Source: Marivirga tractuosa DSM 4126 | GTDB taxonomy: Bacteria > Bacteroidota > Bacteroidia > Cytophagales > Cyclobacteriaceae | DNA length: 64,000 nucleotides | Direction of reading: 5' to 3' | NCBI RefSeq assembly: GCF_000183425.1 | Contig: NC_014759.1 | Span: 3,441,001 to 3,505,000, forward strand | Part shown: one piece after another, positions 54,012 through 63,561 of the stretch | Layout of the letters: every line of letters starts with the position of its first letter | Numbering within the stretch: the stretch's first letter is position 1 | Notes under the pieces: model-generated | What the model was told of the DNA's origin: nothing | The model's input: the letters and a program-made list of their open reading frames with translations, nothing else | The model's database searches: none | Translations under genes and position numbers: made by a program

Positions 54012-55049
54012 CTAAAGAATGATGTTTCCTCCTAAGTTTTCAGTACTGAATTGCAGTAAATCACCCTTTTCATCTTCATAAATAAAAAATGCTTTTAAGT
54101 GAGTTTGTTTTGCTAATATTTCTTTTGCTTTTTCCAACCCTGTTACCATAAAGGCTGTGGACCACGCATCTGCTTCCATGCATGTAGGAGCTACCACTGT
54201 GGAGCTAATAATATCTCTTTGAATCGGATAACCCGTTTTAGGATTGATGCTATGCCCGTATTTTCGTCCTTCATGCACAAAAAACTTCCTGTAATTTCCT
54301 GATGTGGAAATCGCTTCATTATCTAATTTAATAATGGCCACTCTTTTGGCTTTTTGTCCACTTTCCGTTTTAGGATCATCAATGCCTATTGCCCATAAAT
54401 CTTCATTCTCATTTTTTCCTTTGACTCTTAATTCTCCGCCTAATTCTACCATCATATTCTCAATTCCTTGAACTTTCAAGAAGTCAAAAACTACATCAAT
54501 GGAATAACCTTGAGCTATAGCGTTAAAGTCTAAAGATACTTTTTCCTTTTCTTTTATCACCCTCTGCTTATTGAAATTAATATGCTCAAAACCTACATAG
54601 CTTTTAATTTCCTCAATTCGGCTGCTGTCAGGGAAATCCACTTTTTCGGGCCCAAATCCCCATGCTTCTATCAATGGATAAACCGTAGGGTCAAAAGCAC
54701 CTGCTGAAGCGTTATATATCGCTTGTGATTTTTCAAGAACAGGATAGAAGAAAGGAGATTCAAATTGTAAGCTATCAGATTCATTAAAACGTACAATCTC
54801 CGATTTTTTAACGTAGGTAGATAAGCTAAGGTCGAATTGATGCAGGATAGAATCTACTTCTTCTTTGAAATTTCTATTCTCTTTATCTGAGTACGTAATA
54901 TTATAGGTAGTTCCCTGTGCTTCACCCGAGATAAAGATATATGGTAGTTTTTCGTTTTCAGGCTTTTGGCCATCTCGATAAAACCAAACGATAGCTACTA
55001 CGGCAACTAAGATCAAAGAATAAATTGAATTTTTCTTCCTATTGTTCAT
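54012..55049 (-). CDS. apbE: FAD:protein FMN transferase ApbE
   Basis: 345 residues. One N-terminal membrane segment (about 8-23), then the ApbE/flavin-transferase domain: GTTYNITYSDK, SLSTYVKKSEIVRFNES, AFDPTVYPLIEAWGFG, LDFNAIAQGYSIDVV, MVELGGELRVKG, SGNYRKFFV, HSINPKTGYP. ApbE moves FMN from FAD to threonines of Na+-pumping NADH dehydrogenase (Nqr) or Rnf subunits in the periplasm. First gene of the ApbE-methyltransferase-ZIP operon. Confidence 0.9.
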   Translation of the reverse strand: MNNRKKNSIYSLILVAVVAIVWFYRDGQKPENEKLPYIFISGEAQGTTYNITYSDKENRNFKEEVDSILHQFDLSLSTYVKKSEIVRFNESDSLQFESPFFYPVLEKSQAIYNASAGAFDPTVYPLIEAWGFGPEKVDFPDSSRIEEIKSYVGFEHINFNKQRVIKEKEKVSLDFNAIAQGYSIDVVFDFLKVQGIENMMVELGGELRVKGKNENEDLWAIGIDDPKTESGQKAKRVAIIKLDNEAISTSGNYRKFFVHEGRKYGHSINPKTGYPIQRDIISSTVVAPTCMEADAWSTAFMVTGLEKAKEILAKQTHLKAFFIYEDEKGDLLQFSTENLGGNIIL

Positions 55050-55129
55050 GTTAAAGTAATTTGAAGCGAAATTACATTAAATGCAATTGAATTGCGAATA
55101 GGAGAGGAGATTTTTAAAAATGGTGAGCA

Positions 55130-55158
55130 TAAAAAAAGCCACTTTTTGGGTGGCTTCA
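55130..55158. terminator. Rho-independent terminator
   Basis: AAGCCAC and GTGGCTT pair around TTTTTGG with a seven-A run on the left, giving a U-run in the minus-strand transcript. It lies just past the stop of the 61-residue gene. Confidence 0.75.
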
Positions 55159-55162
55159 AATA

Positions 55163-55348
55163 TTAAATAGTTTGGAAATGTTTGTTTAACACATCACGGT
55201 ACTTAGAACTGAAATTTCTATAGCACCATTCCTTTAACATATTCAGCTCATGTTCAACTAACAGAGCAATAGCTTTTGTCAACTCCTTTTCAAATAAACG
55301 TCTATCGAAACTTACTTTTGAAAGAATTGATTTTGCATAATCTAACAT
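55163..55348 (-). CDS. Small conserved-looking protein, 61 aa
   Basis: 61 residues, mainly helical, starting MLDYAKSILSKVSFDRRLFE and containing LVEHELNMLKEWCYRNF. Similar short proteins with this start are, as far as I recall, frequent in Cytophagales; function unknown. A terminator directly after its stop supports expression. Confidence 0.65.
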   Translation of the reverse strand: MLDYAKSILSKVSFDRRLFEKELTKAIALLVEHELNMLKEWCYRNFSSKYRDVLNKHFQTI

Positions 55349-55496
55349 AGCTATTCTGGTTTGAGTTGTAGTTATTACTTTAAAGAACTTGGTTTTGATG
55401 GTATCTTGAAAGTAGTAAAAATTTATTAAAATCGAAAATTAAACACTAATTTTAACGTTCGGTTTCTAAAAGTATTTGAATCAAAATACGATAAAA

Positions 55497-56957
55497 ATGA
55501 AGTTTAGGTTAGAATTTTTTTCAATTATATTTTCAGTAATGTTTTGTGGTAGTTTTGGGCTTGCTGCTCAAGATATTTCTATTGAGTTAGGACCTGATAG
55601 GATTGCTGTAAATGAAGCTTTTACCATTACAATAAAAGTTCAGGGTGAAACTTTGAAATCATACGATAAGTTTCCTGATATTCCTGGTTTAGTAAAAAGA
55701 GGAACTTCCAGCAGTTCTTCAACTAACATTTTTAATGGTCAGGTCAGCAGAAGCCAAAGTATTACGCAAACTTATGTTCCGGAAAGGGAAGGAACCATCA
55801 ATATTCCAGCATTTAGTATAAATGTGAATGGAAAAGTGATCAGTTCGCCTGGAAAGAAAGTTGTAGTTGGTCCTGCAAAACAACAAAATCAAAATAGACG
55901 GTACGATCCGTTTGGGAGTGACCCCTTCGAGGATTTCTTTGGAAGAAGGGATGAGCCAGAAGAATTTGTCAATTTAAAGGAGGATGCCTTCTTTGCGCTT
56001 ACCACTGATAAAGATGAAATATATGTGGGAGAGGGTGTGAATACTACTTTAGCATTTTATGTGTCTAATGAAAACAGAGCACCCTTGCAGTTTCATGACC
56101 TAACTAATCAGCTATCTGATATTTTACGTGAAATCAGACCTAATAATGTATGGGAAGAAAATTTTAATATCGAAAATATTACTGCTGAACCTGTTAATAT
56201 TGGAGGGAAGAGATACAGCGTATATAAAATCTTTCAAGCAACATTTTTCCCTTTGGGTGAGCAAGATATAGAATTTCCGAAAGTAGGCTTGGAAATGATT
56301 AAATATCAAGTAGCCAAAAGCCGAAGCTTCTTTGGTCAGAATAGAAAAGAAACCTTCAAAACCTTCTATTCTAAGCCGAAATCGATAAAAGTAAAACCAT
56401 TACCGGATCATCCATTAAAAGACCAGGTGTCTGTAGGGAATTATCAGCTTTCCGAAAATCTTAATTCCACTGATTTAAACACTGGTGAAAGCTTTCAATA
56501 TGAATTTTCTGTTAAAGGGGTTGGAAATATTTCAGGGATTACAGAGCCGGATGTGAAAAATGAAAAAGAATTTGAAATTTATTCTCCTAATGTAAGTGAG
56601 AATATTACTCGAAGTGGAGTTTCAGTTAGAGGATCCAAGGCTTTTCGATATTATATGATTCCTAAAGAGCCTGGAGAATATGATTTGTCTGATTATTTTC
56701 AGTTCATATTTTTCAATACCTCAACAAGCAAATACGACACTTTAAAATCTGATTATAAAATAAAGGTAAGTGGTGAGAGCATGGCAAATGTCAATATCGA
56801 GCAAGCTTCTTCTGATGGATTATTCTATGACAGAATTGATGGAGTATCAAATCAATTGCAATCTCACCAGACCACTGAAATCTGGAAATGGGTATTTAAC
56901 ATATTTCTTGTAGTGGCTTTTTCACTTTCGTTGTTCATCTTACTGAAAAAGTCCTAA
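55497..56957 (+). CDS. batD: BatD-like protein
   Basis: 486 residues from ATG 55497 (an in-frame TTG 21 bp upstream is rejected because the signal peptide starts at the ATG). Signal peptide ends AAQ; repeated Ig-like beta domains follow (DRIAVNEAFTITIKVQG, SITQTYVPEREGTINIPAFS, GNISGITEPDVKNEKEFEIY) and a C-terminal membrane segment (WKWVFNIFLVVAFSLSLFILL). This is the BatD layout, part of the aerotolerance operon of Bacteroidota; here other bat genes are not adjacent. Confidence 0.85.
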   Translation: MKFRLEFFSIIFSVMFCGSFGLAAQDISIELGPDRIAVNEAFTITIKVQGETLKSYDKFPDIPGLVKRGTSSSSSTNIFNGQVSRSQSITQTYVPEREGTINIPAFSINVNGKVISSPGKKVVVGPAKQQNQNRRYDPFGSDPFEDFFGRRDEPEEFVNLKEDAFFALTTDKDEIYVGEGVNTTLAFYVSNENRAPLQFHDLTNQLSDILREIRPNNVWEENFNIENITAEPVNIGGKRYSVYKIFQATFFPLGEQDIEFPKVGLEMIKYQVAKSRSFFGQNRKETFKTFYSKPKSIKVKPLPDHPLKDQVSVGNYQLSENLNSTDLNTGESFQYEFSVKGVGNISGITEPDVKNEKEFEIYSPNVSENITRSGVSVRGSKAFRYYMIPKEPGEYDLSDYFQFIFFNTSTSKYDTLKSDYKIKVSGESMANVNIEQASSDGLFYDRIDGVSNQLQSHQTTEIWKWVFNIFLVVAFSLSLFILLKKS

Positions 56958-56980
56958 ATTGCGCATCAATTTTTGTATAA

Positions 56981-58057
56981 ATGAGCAATAGTTTCGGAAA
57001 AATCTTTAAAATCACCACTTATGGGGAGTCTCACGGGGTGGGAATAGGTGTTATCATTGACGGCTGTCCTGCTGGAGTGAAGGTTGATGAAGCATTTTTG
57101 CAATCTGAAATGCAGCGCAGAAAACCAGGTCAATCGAAAATTACTACCCAAAGAAAAGAAGAAGATGTGGTTGAGATTTTGTCAGGTATTTTTGATGGCG
57201 TAACTACTGGAACCCCAATTGCTTTAGGAATCAGAAATACTAATCAAAAAAGTAAAGATTACTCTCACATTAAGGATAGCTATAGACCTTCTCATGCAGA
57301 CTACACCTATCAAGAAAAATATGGTGTTCGCGATTATAGAGGAGGTGGTAGAAGTTCTGCTAGGGAGACTGCAGCGAGAGTAGCAGCAGGAGCCATTGCT
57401 AAAATGTATTTAGAACAAGCTGGAATCAATATTCAAGCATATGTTTCTCAAGTTGGAAGTTTAAAGCTTGAAAAGCAATATCAAGAAATGGATTTGAACA
57501 AAGCTGAAGAAAATATAGTGCGCTGTCCTGATCCAACGATGGCTGACAAAATGATTCAGCATATTGATGACACTAGAAAAAGTAGAGATACTATTGGCGG
57601 AATTGTCAGTTGTGTAATTACAGGAACTCCGGTAGGATTAGGAGAACCAGTTTTTGATAAATTACATGCTATTTTAGGGCAAGCAATGCTAAGCATTAAT
57701 GCAGTAAAGGGCTTCGAATATGGAAGTGGTTTTGAAGGGGTTAAAATGTACGGTTCTGAGCATAATGATCGCTTCGAAACTGAAAATGGCAAAGTGAAAA
57801 CAACAACCAATCATTCAGGTGGAATTCAAGGTGGTATTTCAAATGGGCAAGATATTTATTTTAATGTGGCTTTTAAACCTATTGCCACAATCATGAATGA
57901 TCAGGAGAGTATTGATAAAGATGGAAACAAAGTAACAGTAAAAGGCAAGGGAAGGCATGATCCGTGCGTAGTGCCAAGGGCAGTACCCATTGTGGAGGCG
58001 ATGGCTGCGTTAACAATTGCTGATTTTATGTTAAGGGCTAAAACAAATAAAATTTGA
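56981..58057 (+). CDS. aroC: Chorismate synthase
   Basis: 358 residues with the three AroC signatures: [38 protein letters not shown] and [20 protein letters not shown]. It converts 5-enolpyruvylshikimate-3-phosphate to chorismate with reduced FMN. The stop codon overlaps the start of the downstream symporter gene by one base (TGATG). Confidence 0.95.
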   Translation: MSNSFGKIFKITTYGESHGVGIGVIIDGCPAGVKVDEAFLQSEMQRRKPGQSKITTQRKEEDVVEILSGIFDGVTTGTPIALGIRNTNQKSKDYSHIKDSYRPSHADYTYQEKYGVRDYRGGGRSSARETAARVAAGAIAKMYLEQAGINIQAYVSQVGSLKLEKQYQEMDLNKAEENIVRCPDPTMADKMIQHIDDTRKSRDTIGGIVSCVITGTPVGLGEPVFDKLHAILGQAMLSINAVKGFEYGSGFEGVKMYGSEHNDRFETENGKVKTTTNHSGGIQGGISNGQDIYFNVAFKPIATIMNDQESIDKDGNKVTVKGKGRHDPCVVPRAVPIVEAMAALTIADFMLRAKTNKI

Positions 58058-59508
58058 TGAGAAAATTACCATTACATATTAGGATTATAATTGGTTTGGT
58101 TTTAGGAATTGTGTGGGCTTTTATATCTAGCTATTTAGGCTGGAATCAGTTTACAATTGACTGGATCGATCCATTTGGAACTATATTTATTAGAGTATTA
58201 AAAGCAATAGCTGTCCCATTGGTTTTGTTATCTATTATTAGTGGTGTATCTAGCTTAACAGATATTAATAAACTTGGTAAACTCGGTTTAAAGACGCTTG
58301 TATTCTATTTAATGTCTACTGTGCTGGCGGTTGGCATTGGTTTGACTTTAGTGAATTTAGTAAAGCCAGGAAAGTTCGTTAATGAAGAACAAAGAGTTAA
58401 AAATAGAATTAAATATGAATTATGGGTGAGTGAAAATCCTGATGTTCCCAGACCAAAAGATGGGCGTTCTTTCCTGAAGGAACAAGAGTATCAGGATTTA
58501 GTGAATTCAACAATGAGTGAGGATGCAATGGATTCATTAAGAGGTGTAGCTGCTTCATCAAATGACAGAGTAGACCAATTATCTCAATCTGCAGAAGAAA
58601 CAACTAGTCAAGGGCCTTTGAAGTTTTTCGTTGATATGGTGCCCGAAAATGTATTTGGGGCTTTTAGCAGTAATGCCAATATGCTACAGGTTATTTTCTT
58701 TGCTTTATTCTTTGGAATCTGTTTGGCTATGTTGCCTAATGATAAAGTAGGAGGTGTGATTAGTTTTGTAAATGGTGCTAATGAAGTGATCCTGAAAATG
58801 GTGGATATCATTATGAAAGCGGCTCCGTTTTTTGTTTTCGCACTTTTGGCAGGGGTAATAGCCAAAATGGCGGATACACCAGCACAAGTCCTGCAAATTT
58901 TCAAAGGACTCGGAAGTTATTCTATCACCTTATTAGTAGGATTACTATTTATGATATTCGTGTTATATCCGTTGATCGTATCCATGTTTATCAAAAAGTT
59001 ATCTTACAGGGAATTCTTAAAAAGAATAAGCCCTGCTCAATTTTTGGCTTTTTCAACTTCTAGTAGTGCCGCTACATTACCAGTAACCATGGAATGTGTA
59101 GAAGAAAATATGGGAGCATCTAAAAAGATAAGCAGTTTTGTGCTTCCAATAGGTGCAACAGTCAATATGGATGGAACCAGTATGTATCAAGCTATTGCAG
59201 TGGTTTTCTTAGCTCAATTGCATATGGTTGATTTAACTTTAGGTCAGCAGTTGACTATTGTTTTAACCGCCACATTAGCTTCTATTGGTTCTGCAGCTGT
59301 ACCAAGTGCTGGTTTAGTCATGATGATTATCGTTTTAAATTCTGTAGGATTGAATCCTGCTTGGGTAGCCATTATTTTTCCAGTTGATAGAATTTTAGAT
59401 ATGTTTAGGACAGTGGTGAACGTTACAGGCGATGCTACTGTTTCTACATTAATTGCTAAGTCTGAAGGTGAACTTAATGTTCCTGATGACGTTCCTGCAA
59501 ATAAATAA
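58057..59508 (+). CDS. Dicarboxylate/amino acid:cation symporter (DAACS)
   Basis: 483 residues from ATG 58057. Eight membrane helices and two re-entrant loops fit the GltP/DctA fold: serine-rich FSTSSSAATLP, NMDGTSMYQAI and NVTGDATVSTLIAKSEGE. An unusual, hydrophilic, charged insertion lies at about residues 108-185 (NEEQRVKNRIKYELW, SEDAMDSLRGVAASSNDR), between helices, longer than in GltPh. Probably Na+- or H+-coupled glutamate/dicarboxylate uptake. Start overlaps aroC. Confidence 0.9.
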   Translation: MRKLPLHIRIIIGLVLGIVWAFISSYLGWNQFTIDWIDPFGTIFIRVLKAIAVPLVLLSIISGVSSLTDINKLGKLGLKTLVFYLMSTVLAVGIGLTLVNLVKPGKFVNEEQRVKNRIKYELWVSENPDVPRPKDGRSFLKEQEYQDLVNSTMSEDAMDSLRGVAASSNDRVDQLSQSAEETTSQGPLKFFVDMVPENVFGAFSSNANMLQVIFFALFFGICLAMLPNDKVGGVISFVNGANEVILKMVDIIMKAAPFFVFALLAGVIAKMADTPAQVLQIFKGLGSYSITLLVGLLFMIFVLYPLIVSMFIKKLSYREFLKRISPAQFLAFSTSSSAATLPVTMECVEENMGASKKISSFVLPIGATVNMDGTSMYQAIAVVFLAQLHMVDLTLGQQLTIVLTATLASIGSAAVPSAGLVMMIIVLNSVGLNPAWVAIIFPVDRILDMFRTVVNVTGDATVSTLIAKSEGELNVPDDVPANK

Positions 59509-59531
59509 TTTGAAAAATTTAACTTAAAAAG

Positions 59532-60128
59532 ATGAGTACGCAGACACAACAACCTGTTACCATTTACATGGAAGCCAATCCAAATCCGAATTCTTTGAAA
59601 TTCGCCACTAACCAAATGTTGGTGCCTGAAGGGGATTCATTCGATTTTCCATCTATAGAAGATACAGCTCAAGCCCCATTAGCAGAAATCCTTTTCAAAA
59701 AGGAATATGTAGACAGGGTGTTTTATATGAGCAATTTCATTACGGTTACAAAGAAGCCAGAGTACGAATGGGTAGAAATTCAAAATGATGTAAAGGATAC
59801 CATTAAAGAGTTTTTGGAGTCTGGCAAGCGAGTAATCGAATTGCAAGCAAAAGACTTATTTGAAGAAACCAATACCAGCGAAAATGCTGAACTGGAAGAG
59901 CAAATCAAGAATATTTTAGATGAATACATTAAGCCTGCAGTAGAGCAGGATGGTGGGGCGATTTCTTTCCATTCTTATGAAAAGGATACTCAAAGAGTAA
60001 ATCTTTTATTGCAAGGAGCTTGCAGCGGATGCCCTTCTTCTACTATTACATTAAAGGCAGGGATTGAAAATCTTTTAAAAAGAATGTTGCCTAATGATGT
60101 GAAAGAAGTACAGGCAGAAGGCGTCTAA
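59532..60128 (+). CDS. Nfu-type iron-sulfur scaffold protein
   Basis: 198 residues. The N-terminal Nfu domain (PNPNSLKFATNQMLVPEG, ADFS-like SFDFPS) is followed by a C-terminal NifU domain with the Fe-S-ligating C-SG-C motif (GACSGCPSSTITLK). It carries Fe-S clusters to apo-proteins. It lies 24 bp after the symporter gene and is followed by a terminator. Confidence 0.9.
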   Translation: MSTQTQQPVTIYMEANPNPNSLKFATNQMLVPEGDSFDFPSIEDTAQAPLAEILFKKEYVDRVFYMSNFITVTKKPEYEWVEIQNDVKDTIKEFLESGKRVIELQAKDLFEETNTSENAELEEQIKNILDEYIKPAVEQDGGAISFHSYEKDTQRVNLLLQGACSGCPSSTITLKAGIENLLKRMLPNDVKEVQAEGV

Positions 60129-60145
60129 AATTTTTATTGAAATAT

Positions 60146-60187
60146 AAAGCAGTCAGTTGAATATACTTTAACTGACTGCTTTTTTTT
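60146..60187 (+). terminator. Rho-independent terminator after nfu
   Basis: AAAGCAGTCAGTT and AACTGACTGCTTT pair over 13 bp with a short loop, followed by a T-run of seven or more. Ends the aroC-symporter-nfu run. Confidence 0.85.
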
Positions 60188-60274
60188 AAGCTTCCAAGCC
60201 AAAAGCTGGCAAGCTATCCTTAATCTTTCTTCAATGGAGATGGGAATACATTATTTACTAACTTCAAACTAAAA

Positions 60275-60327
60275 TGGTTGGTGTGCCACCAACCATGGTG
60301 CTGCCCCGGTCGGTGGCACACCGACCA
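60275..60327. repeat. Pair of inverted REP-like hairpins
   Basis: Hairpin 1 (60275-60295) has arms TGGTTGGTG/CACCAACCA with loop TGC. Hairpin 2 (60308-60326) has arms GGTCGGTG/CACCGACC with loop GCA. Hairpin 2 equals the reverse complement of hairpin 1 except for a compensatory T-A to C-G change in the stem. Two inverted palindromic units so arranged are the hallmark of REP/BIME elements. They lie between nfu and the VOC gene. Confidence 0.6.
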
Positions 60328-60384
60328 GAATCTGTGATAATAAAGTATTTAAATCTACCAGTTAAAAATATAAAATATCATAAA

Positions 60385-60807
60385 ATGAAGAATATCAGAC
60401 CTTTTCATGTGGCATTTCCTGTGACGGATTTAAATGCAACTCGCCAGTTTTTTGAAGAAGTATTGAATTGTAAAATCGGTCGTACATCTGAAAGATGGAT
60501 AGATTTTGATTTGTATGGACACCAAATCACCGCCCATTTAACAGATGATGCTATTCAAGAGCCAGCAGCTAATCCTGTGGATGGAAAGTCTGTTCCTATT
60601 AAGCATTTCGGAGTGATATTAGAATGGCAACAGTGGCATGATTTGGCAGATAGATTGAAAGAGGCTAAAACAGATTTTGTTATCGAACCCTATATTCGAT
60701 TCAAAGGAGAACCTGGCGAGCAAGCTACCATGTTCTTTTTGGATCCTAGTGGTAATGCATTGGAGTTCAAATCATTTAAGAGGGACGAAGATATCTTTGC
60801 CTCATAA
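60385..60807 (+). CDS. VOC family protein (glyoxalase/dioxygenase-like)
   Basis: 140 residues from ATG 60385; the frame is open further upstream through the REP-like hairpins, but [13 protein letters not shown] is the natural start of a VOC domain. The paired beta-alpha-beta-beta-beta modules carry [20 protein letters not shown] with a metal His, [15 protein letters not shown] and [18 protein letters not shown] enzymes act as dioxygenases, glyoxalases or resistance proteins; the substrate is unknown. Confidence 0.8.
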   Translation: MKNIRPFHVAFPVTDLNATRQFFEEVLNCKIGRTSERWIDFDLYGHQITAHLTDDAIQEPAANPVDGKSVPIKHFGVILEWQQWHDLADRLKEAKTDFVIEPYIRFKGEPGEQATMFFLDPSGNALEFKSFKRDEDIFAS

Positions 60808-60879
60808 TTATTTTATTTAGAAGAATTGGTCAAACCGATTGCTTTCGCTTTTGGTTATGGATAATATAACTTTCTGGCA

Positions 60880-61542
60880 ATGGAGCTAAAAGACCTATAT
60901 CGATTGGTAAGACGTGGGGAGGGAGATACACTTGAGTTCAAAAGAAAAGCTGCTCATCCTGAAAAAATAGTAAAAGAGTTTGTGGCTTTTGCTAATACCA
61001 AGGGTGGTGACATTCTAATAGGTGTGGATGATAATGGTAATATTCCTGGTGTGAAATATGCAGAGGAGGAAATCTATGTTTTGAATAAAGCATTAACAAA
61101 GCTTTGCAAGCCTAGGCTCAAATATGAGTATAATATTATTCCTTTAGATGAAGATGAAAGCAGGGCTGTAGTTCACTATGAGGTGGCTGAAAGTAAGAAG
61201 AAACCCCACTATGCATTACCTGATGAAAATACAGATTGGGGAAAAGCATATGTTCGCTTAGCAGACAAAAGTATTCAGGCCAGTAAAGAAGTTCGGAACG
61301 TCATTAAGTTTTCACGAAGGAAAACAGGTAGAATACTTGAGATTCAGGAAAAAGAAAAAGCCTTGTTGGAGTATCTGGGTGAACACGAATCTATAACGCT
61401 GGCAAAGTTCCAGGAAATATCAAAACTGAATCGGTATAAAGCATCTAAAATTCTAGTGAACCTGGTGGTGTCTAATATTTTGAGAATCAATCCTTCTGAC
61501 AAGGAAGACACTTTTAGCATGGCGCCTATTATTAATTTATAA
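60880..61542 (+). CDS. Schlafen AlbA_2-domain protein with winged helix
   Basis: 220 residues. EGDTLEFKRKAAHPEKIVKE, FVAFANTKGGDILIGVDDNG and VKYAEEEIYVLN are typical of the Schlafen AlbA_2 (divergent AAA_4) domain; a C-terminal wHTH-like part (ITLAKFQEISKLNRYKASKI) follows. Such proteins are thought to bind nucleic acid and act as regulators. The gene ends 6 bp inside the convergent neighbour. Confidence 0.8.
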   Translation: MELKDLYRLVRRGEGDTLEFKRKAAHPEKIVKEFVAFANTKGGDILIGVDDNGNIPGVKYAEEEIYVLNKALTKLCKPRLKYEYNIIPLDEDESRAVVHYEVAESKKKPHYALPDENTDWGKAYVRLADKSIQASKEVRNVIKFSRRKTGRILEIQEKEKALLEYLGEHESITLAKFQEISKLNRYKASKILVNLVVSNILRINPSDKEDTFSMAPIINL

Positions 61543-61950
61543 TTTTACAGCTAAGCCTACTCTTATTGCAAATCCACTGCTAACTGCAAAGTAGTCAGCC
61601 ATAGTTTCCAATCGCCAGTTATTATTCAGACCTATTGCATAACCCATACCTAATGCCAAATCTGAATTATTTTTTAATATACCTCTCATTCTTAGAAAAA
61701 CAGGATTGATAGGATAGAATCTGAAACCTGCTGATCCGCCTAAATCTTTTTCTATAAATTCTAATCCTCCAGTTAAAGCAAATCGGTTAGCCATGAAATA
61801 TTGAGCCTCTGCTCCAAATCTATACTTAGGGATATTTTCGAAGAAAGGTGTACTCAATACATCAATACCAGCAGCCAAACGCCATTGAGCTTTTGATTCT
61901 GAAATAGCAAATAATGAAACTAAACTTAAAAGTAGGATTAATTTTTTCAT
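61537..61950 (-). CDS. Small outer-membrane-like beta protein
   Basis: 137 residues with signal peptide (MKKLILLLSLVSLFAISESKAQ). Short amphipathic strands with many aromatics (YRFGAEAQYFMANRFALTGGL, AGFRFYPINPVFLRMRG, GYAIGLNNNWRLETMADYFAV) end in VGLAVKL. It looks like a small barrel of six to eight strands. Function unknown. Confidence 0.7.
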   Translation of the reverse strand: MKKLILLLSLVSLFAISESKAQWRLAAGIDVLSTPFFENIPKYRFGAEAQYFMANRFALTGGLEFIEKDLGGSAGFRFYPINPVFLRMRGILKNNSDLALGMGYAIGLNNNWRLETMADYFAVSSGFAIRVGLAVKL

Positions 61951-62024
61951 AGCTGTAGTGTTAATACCAGTTACAAAATTAACTTAAACATTTAATATTA
62001 TGTTATTAGAAAATTATGTTTTGT

Positions 62025-62765
62025 CTATTGAAACTGGAAATAAATAGAGACACTATTGGTAACCAATTCATTAATAGGGCTGCTGTAACTATTTTGCCTA
62101 TCAAATAAAGCATTAGTCACACCTCTTGAAAAGCGGATTTCGGGAGAGAATTTAAATAATTCGTAATAGATATCGATTCCAAAACCTACCTCCAAAGCTA
62201 GATTGAAGGTGTTGATTAATAAAACATCTTCGTTAATTTCAGATGGTCTTTTACCGCTCACTTCAAATGATGGCTTTACCCCTCCGACCATATAGGCTCT
62301 GAAATTTTTTCTTCTTTGTGACTTGTACTTTAATAGAAGAGGTAATTCTGCATAAAATGCTTCTTTCTTTCCTTGGTAGGTGATTTCTTCAGCTTGATCG
62401 TATGTATTATAGTTCAGTGTATATTGGTAAAGACCTACACCTGGCATTGTTCTAAAGTCTAAATATTGTGCAATTCTTAAGTTGAAAATAAAACCTACTG
62501 TAAAGCCTGGTGTGCTTTGTGGAATTATAGAATGAAGGGAGTCAAATTCATTGGTAAGGAAAGCTTCGTTATACCTAACTTTCATATTAGCTGTATGTCC
62601 CCCCAAATAAAATCCATAATGAATCAACTGTTCATCGTAGTTGGGAAGGTTCTCTTTCTCGTAATATTGAGCTGAAGCTTGAAAACTAAATAGTAGTCCT
62701 AGAACGAATAAGATTACTTTATCCCCGTGTAAATTGAGCTTATTCCTAAAGTTAGCGGTTTGCAT
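62025..62765 (-). CDS. porT: PorT-like protein of the type IX secretion system
   Basis: 246 residues. Signal peptide ends FQASAQ; the mature chain is an outer-membrane barrel ([75 protein letters not shown]). PorT takes part in type IX protein secretion. The position directly after ubiE is conserved in Bacteroidota. The start overlaps ubiE by 52 bp in another frame; no later start would keep the full signal peptide, so I accept the overlap. Confidence 0.8.
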   Translation of the reverse strand: MQTANFRNKLNLHGDKVILFVLGLLFSFQASAQYYEKENLPNYDEQLIHYGFYLGGHTANMKVRYNEAFLTNEFDSLHSIIPQSTPGFTVGFIFNLRIAQYLDFRTMPGVGLYQYTLNYNTYDQAEEITYQGKKEAFYAELPLLLKYKSQRRKNFRAYMVGGVKPSFEVSGKRPSEINEDVLLINTFNLALEVGFGIDIYYELFKFSPEIRFSRGVTNALFDRQNSYSSPINELVTNSVSIYFQFQ

Positions 62766-63436
62766 ACAGTGTCTTTGAAGCCTAATTTATCCAAAATCGA
62801 AGTGAAATCTTTTCCATCTGGAAATGACTTAACCGATTCAGGTAGATAAGTATAGGCTGCATTATCTTTTGAAATTGTTTTGCCTAAAGTAGGTAAGATA
62901 TTTTTAAAATAGAAATTATAGAGCTGTTTAAACGGAAAGCTTTTAGGTTTGGAAAATTCCAATACCACCACTTTTCCGCCTGGTCTTAATACCCTAAACA
63001 TCTCTGCCAGTCCTTTTTCTAGATTCTCGAAGTTTCTTACCCCAAAAGCAACGATGATTGCATCAAACTTATTATCTTCAAAAGGAAGGTTTTCTGAATC
63101 ACCTGAAGTTAATGTGATTTTGTCATCCAGTTTTCTTTTCTTCAGTTTCTCTCTTCCGACACTTAACATGCCCTCGGAGATATCAACCCCTGTCACATGA
63201 TCAGGATTTAATTTCAAAGATTCGATAGCAAAATCACCAGTACCAGTTGCAATGTCCAAAATTTGCTTAGGCTGGATTTCTTTCAACAATTTGATTGCTT
63301 TCTTTCTCCAACGAATGTCTATTCCTAAACTTAGAAAGTGATTAAGGAAATCATATTTGTGACTGATGTTGTCGAACATATCCGCCACTTGTTGTTTTTT
63401 GCTAGATTCCTTGTCTTTGTAGGGTAATACTGTCAT
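62714..63436 (-). CDS. ubiE: Demethylmenaquinone methyltransferase
   Basis: 240 residues with SAM motif [34 protein letters not shown], and the UbiE/COQ5 signatures [17 protein letters not shown] near the N-terminus and [17 protein letters not shown]. It methylates demethylmenaquinone to menaquinone, the respiratory quinone. It is cotranscribed with porT. Confidence 0.93.
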   Translation of the reverse strand: MTVLPYKDKESSKKQQVADMFDNISHKYDFLNHFLSLGIDIRWRKKAIKLLKEIQPKQILDIATGTGDFAIESLKLNPDHVTGVDISEGMLSVGREKLKKRKLDDKITLTSGDSENLPFEDNKFDAIIVAFGVRNFENLEKGLAEMFRVLRPGGKVVVLEFSKPKSFPFKQLYNFYFKNILPTLGKTISKDNAAYTYLPESVKSFPDGKDFTSILDKLGFKDTVCKPLTLGISSIYTGIK

Positions 63437-63501
63437 CTGAAATTGGATTTGCTATTTATGTAGGTCTAACAGCGTGTATTGAAGAAATGTTTGTTTCGAA
63501 G

Positions 63502-63550
63502 AAAAATAAAACTGCCATGCATCAAAAATAGCACACAGCAGTTTTATTTC
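63502..63550. terminator. Terminator downstream of queA
   Basis: AAATAAAACTGC and GCAGTTTTATTT pair over 12 bp with a 22-base loop. It lies just past the queA stop on the minus strand and 65 bp upstream of ubiE. Confidence 0.7.
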
Positions 63551-63561
63551 ATTTGTTTTAA

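Noticed and set aside
60274..60384. N-terminal extension of the VOC protein
   Set aside because: The extension is encoded by the REP-like hairpins and is not part of a VOC domain; the ATG at 60385 fits.
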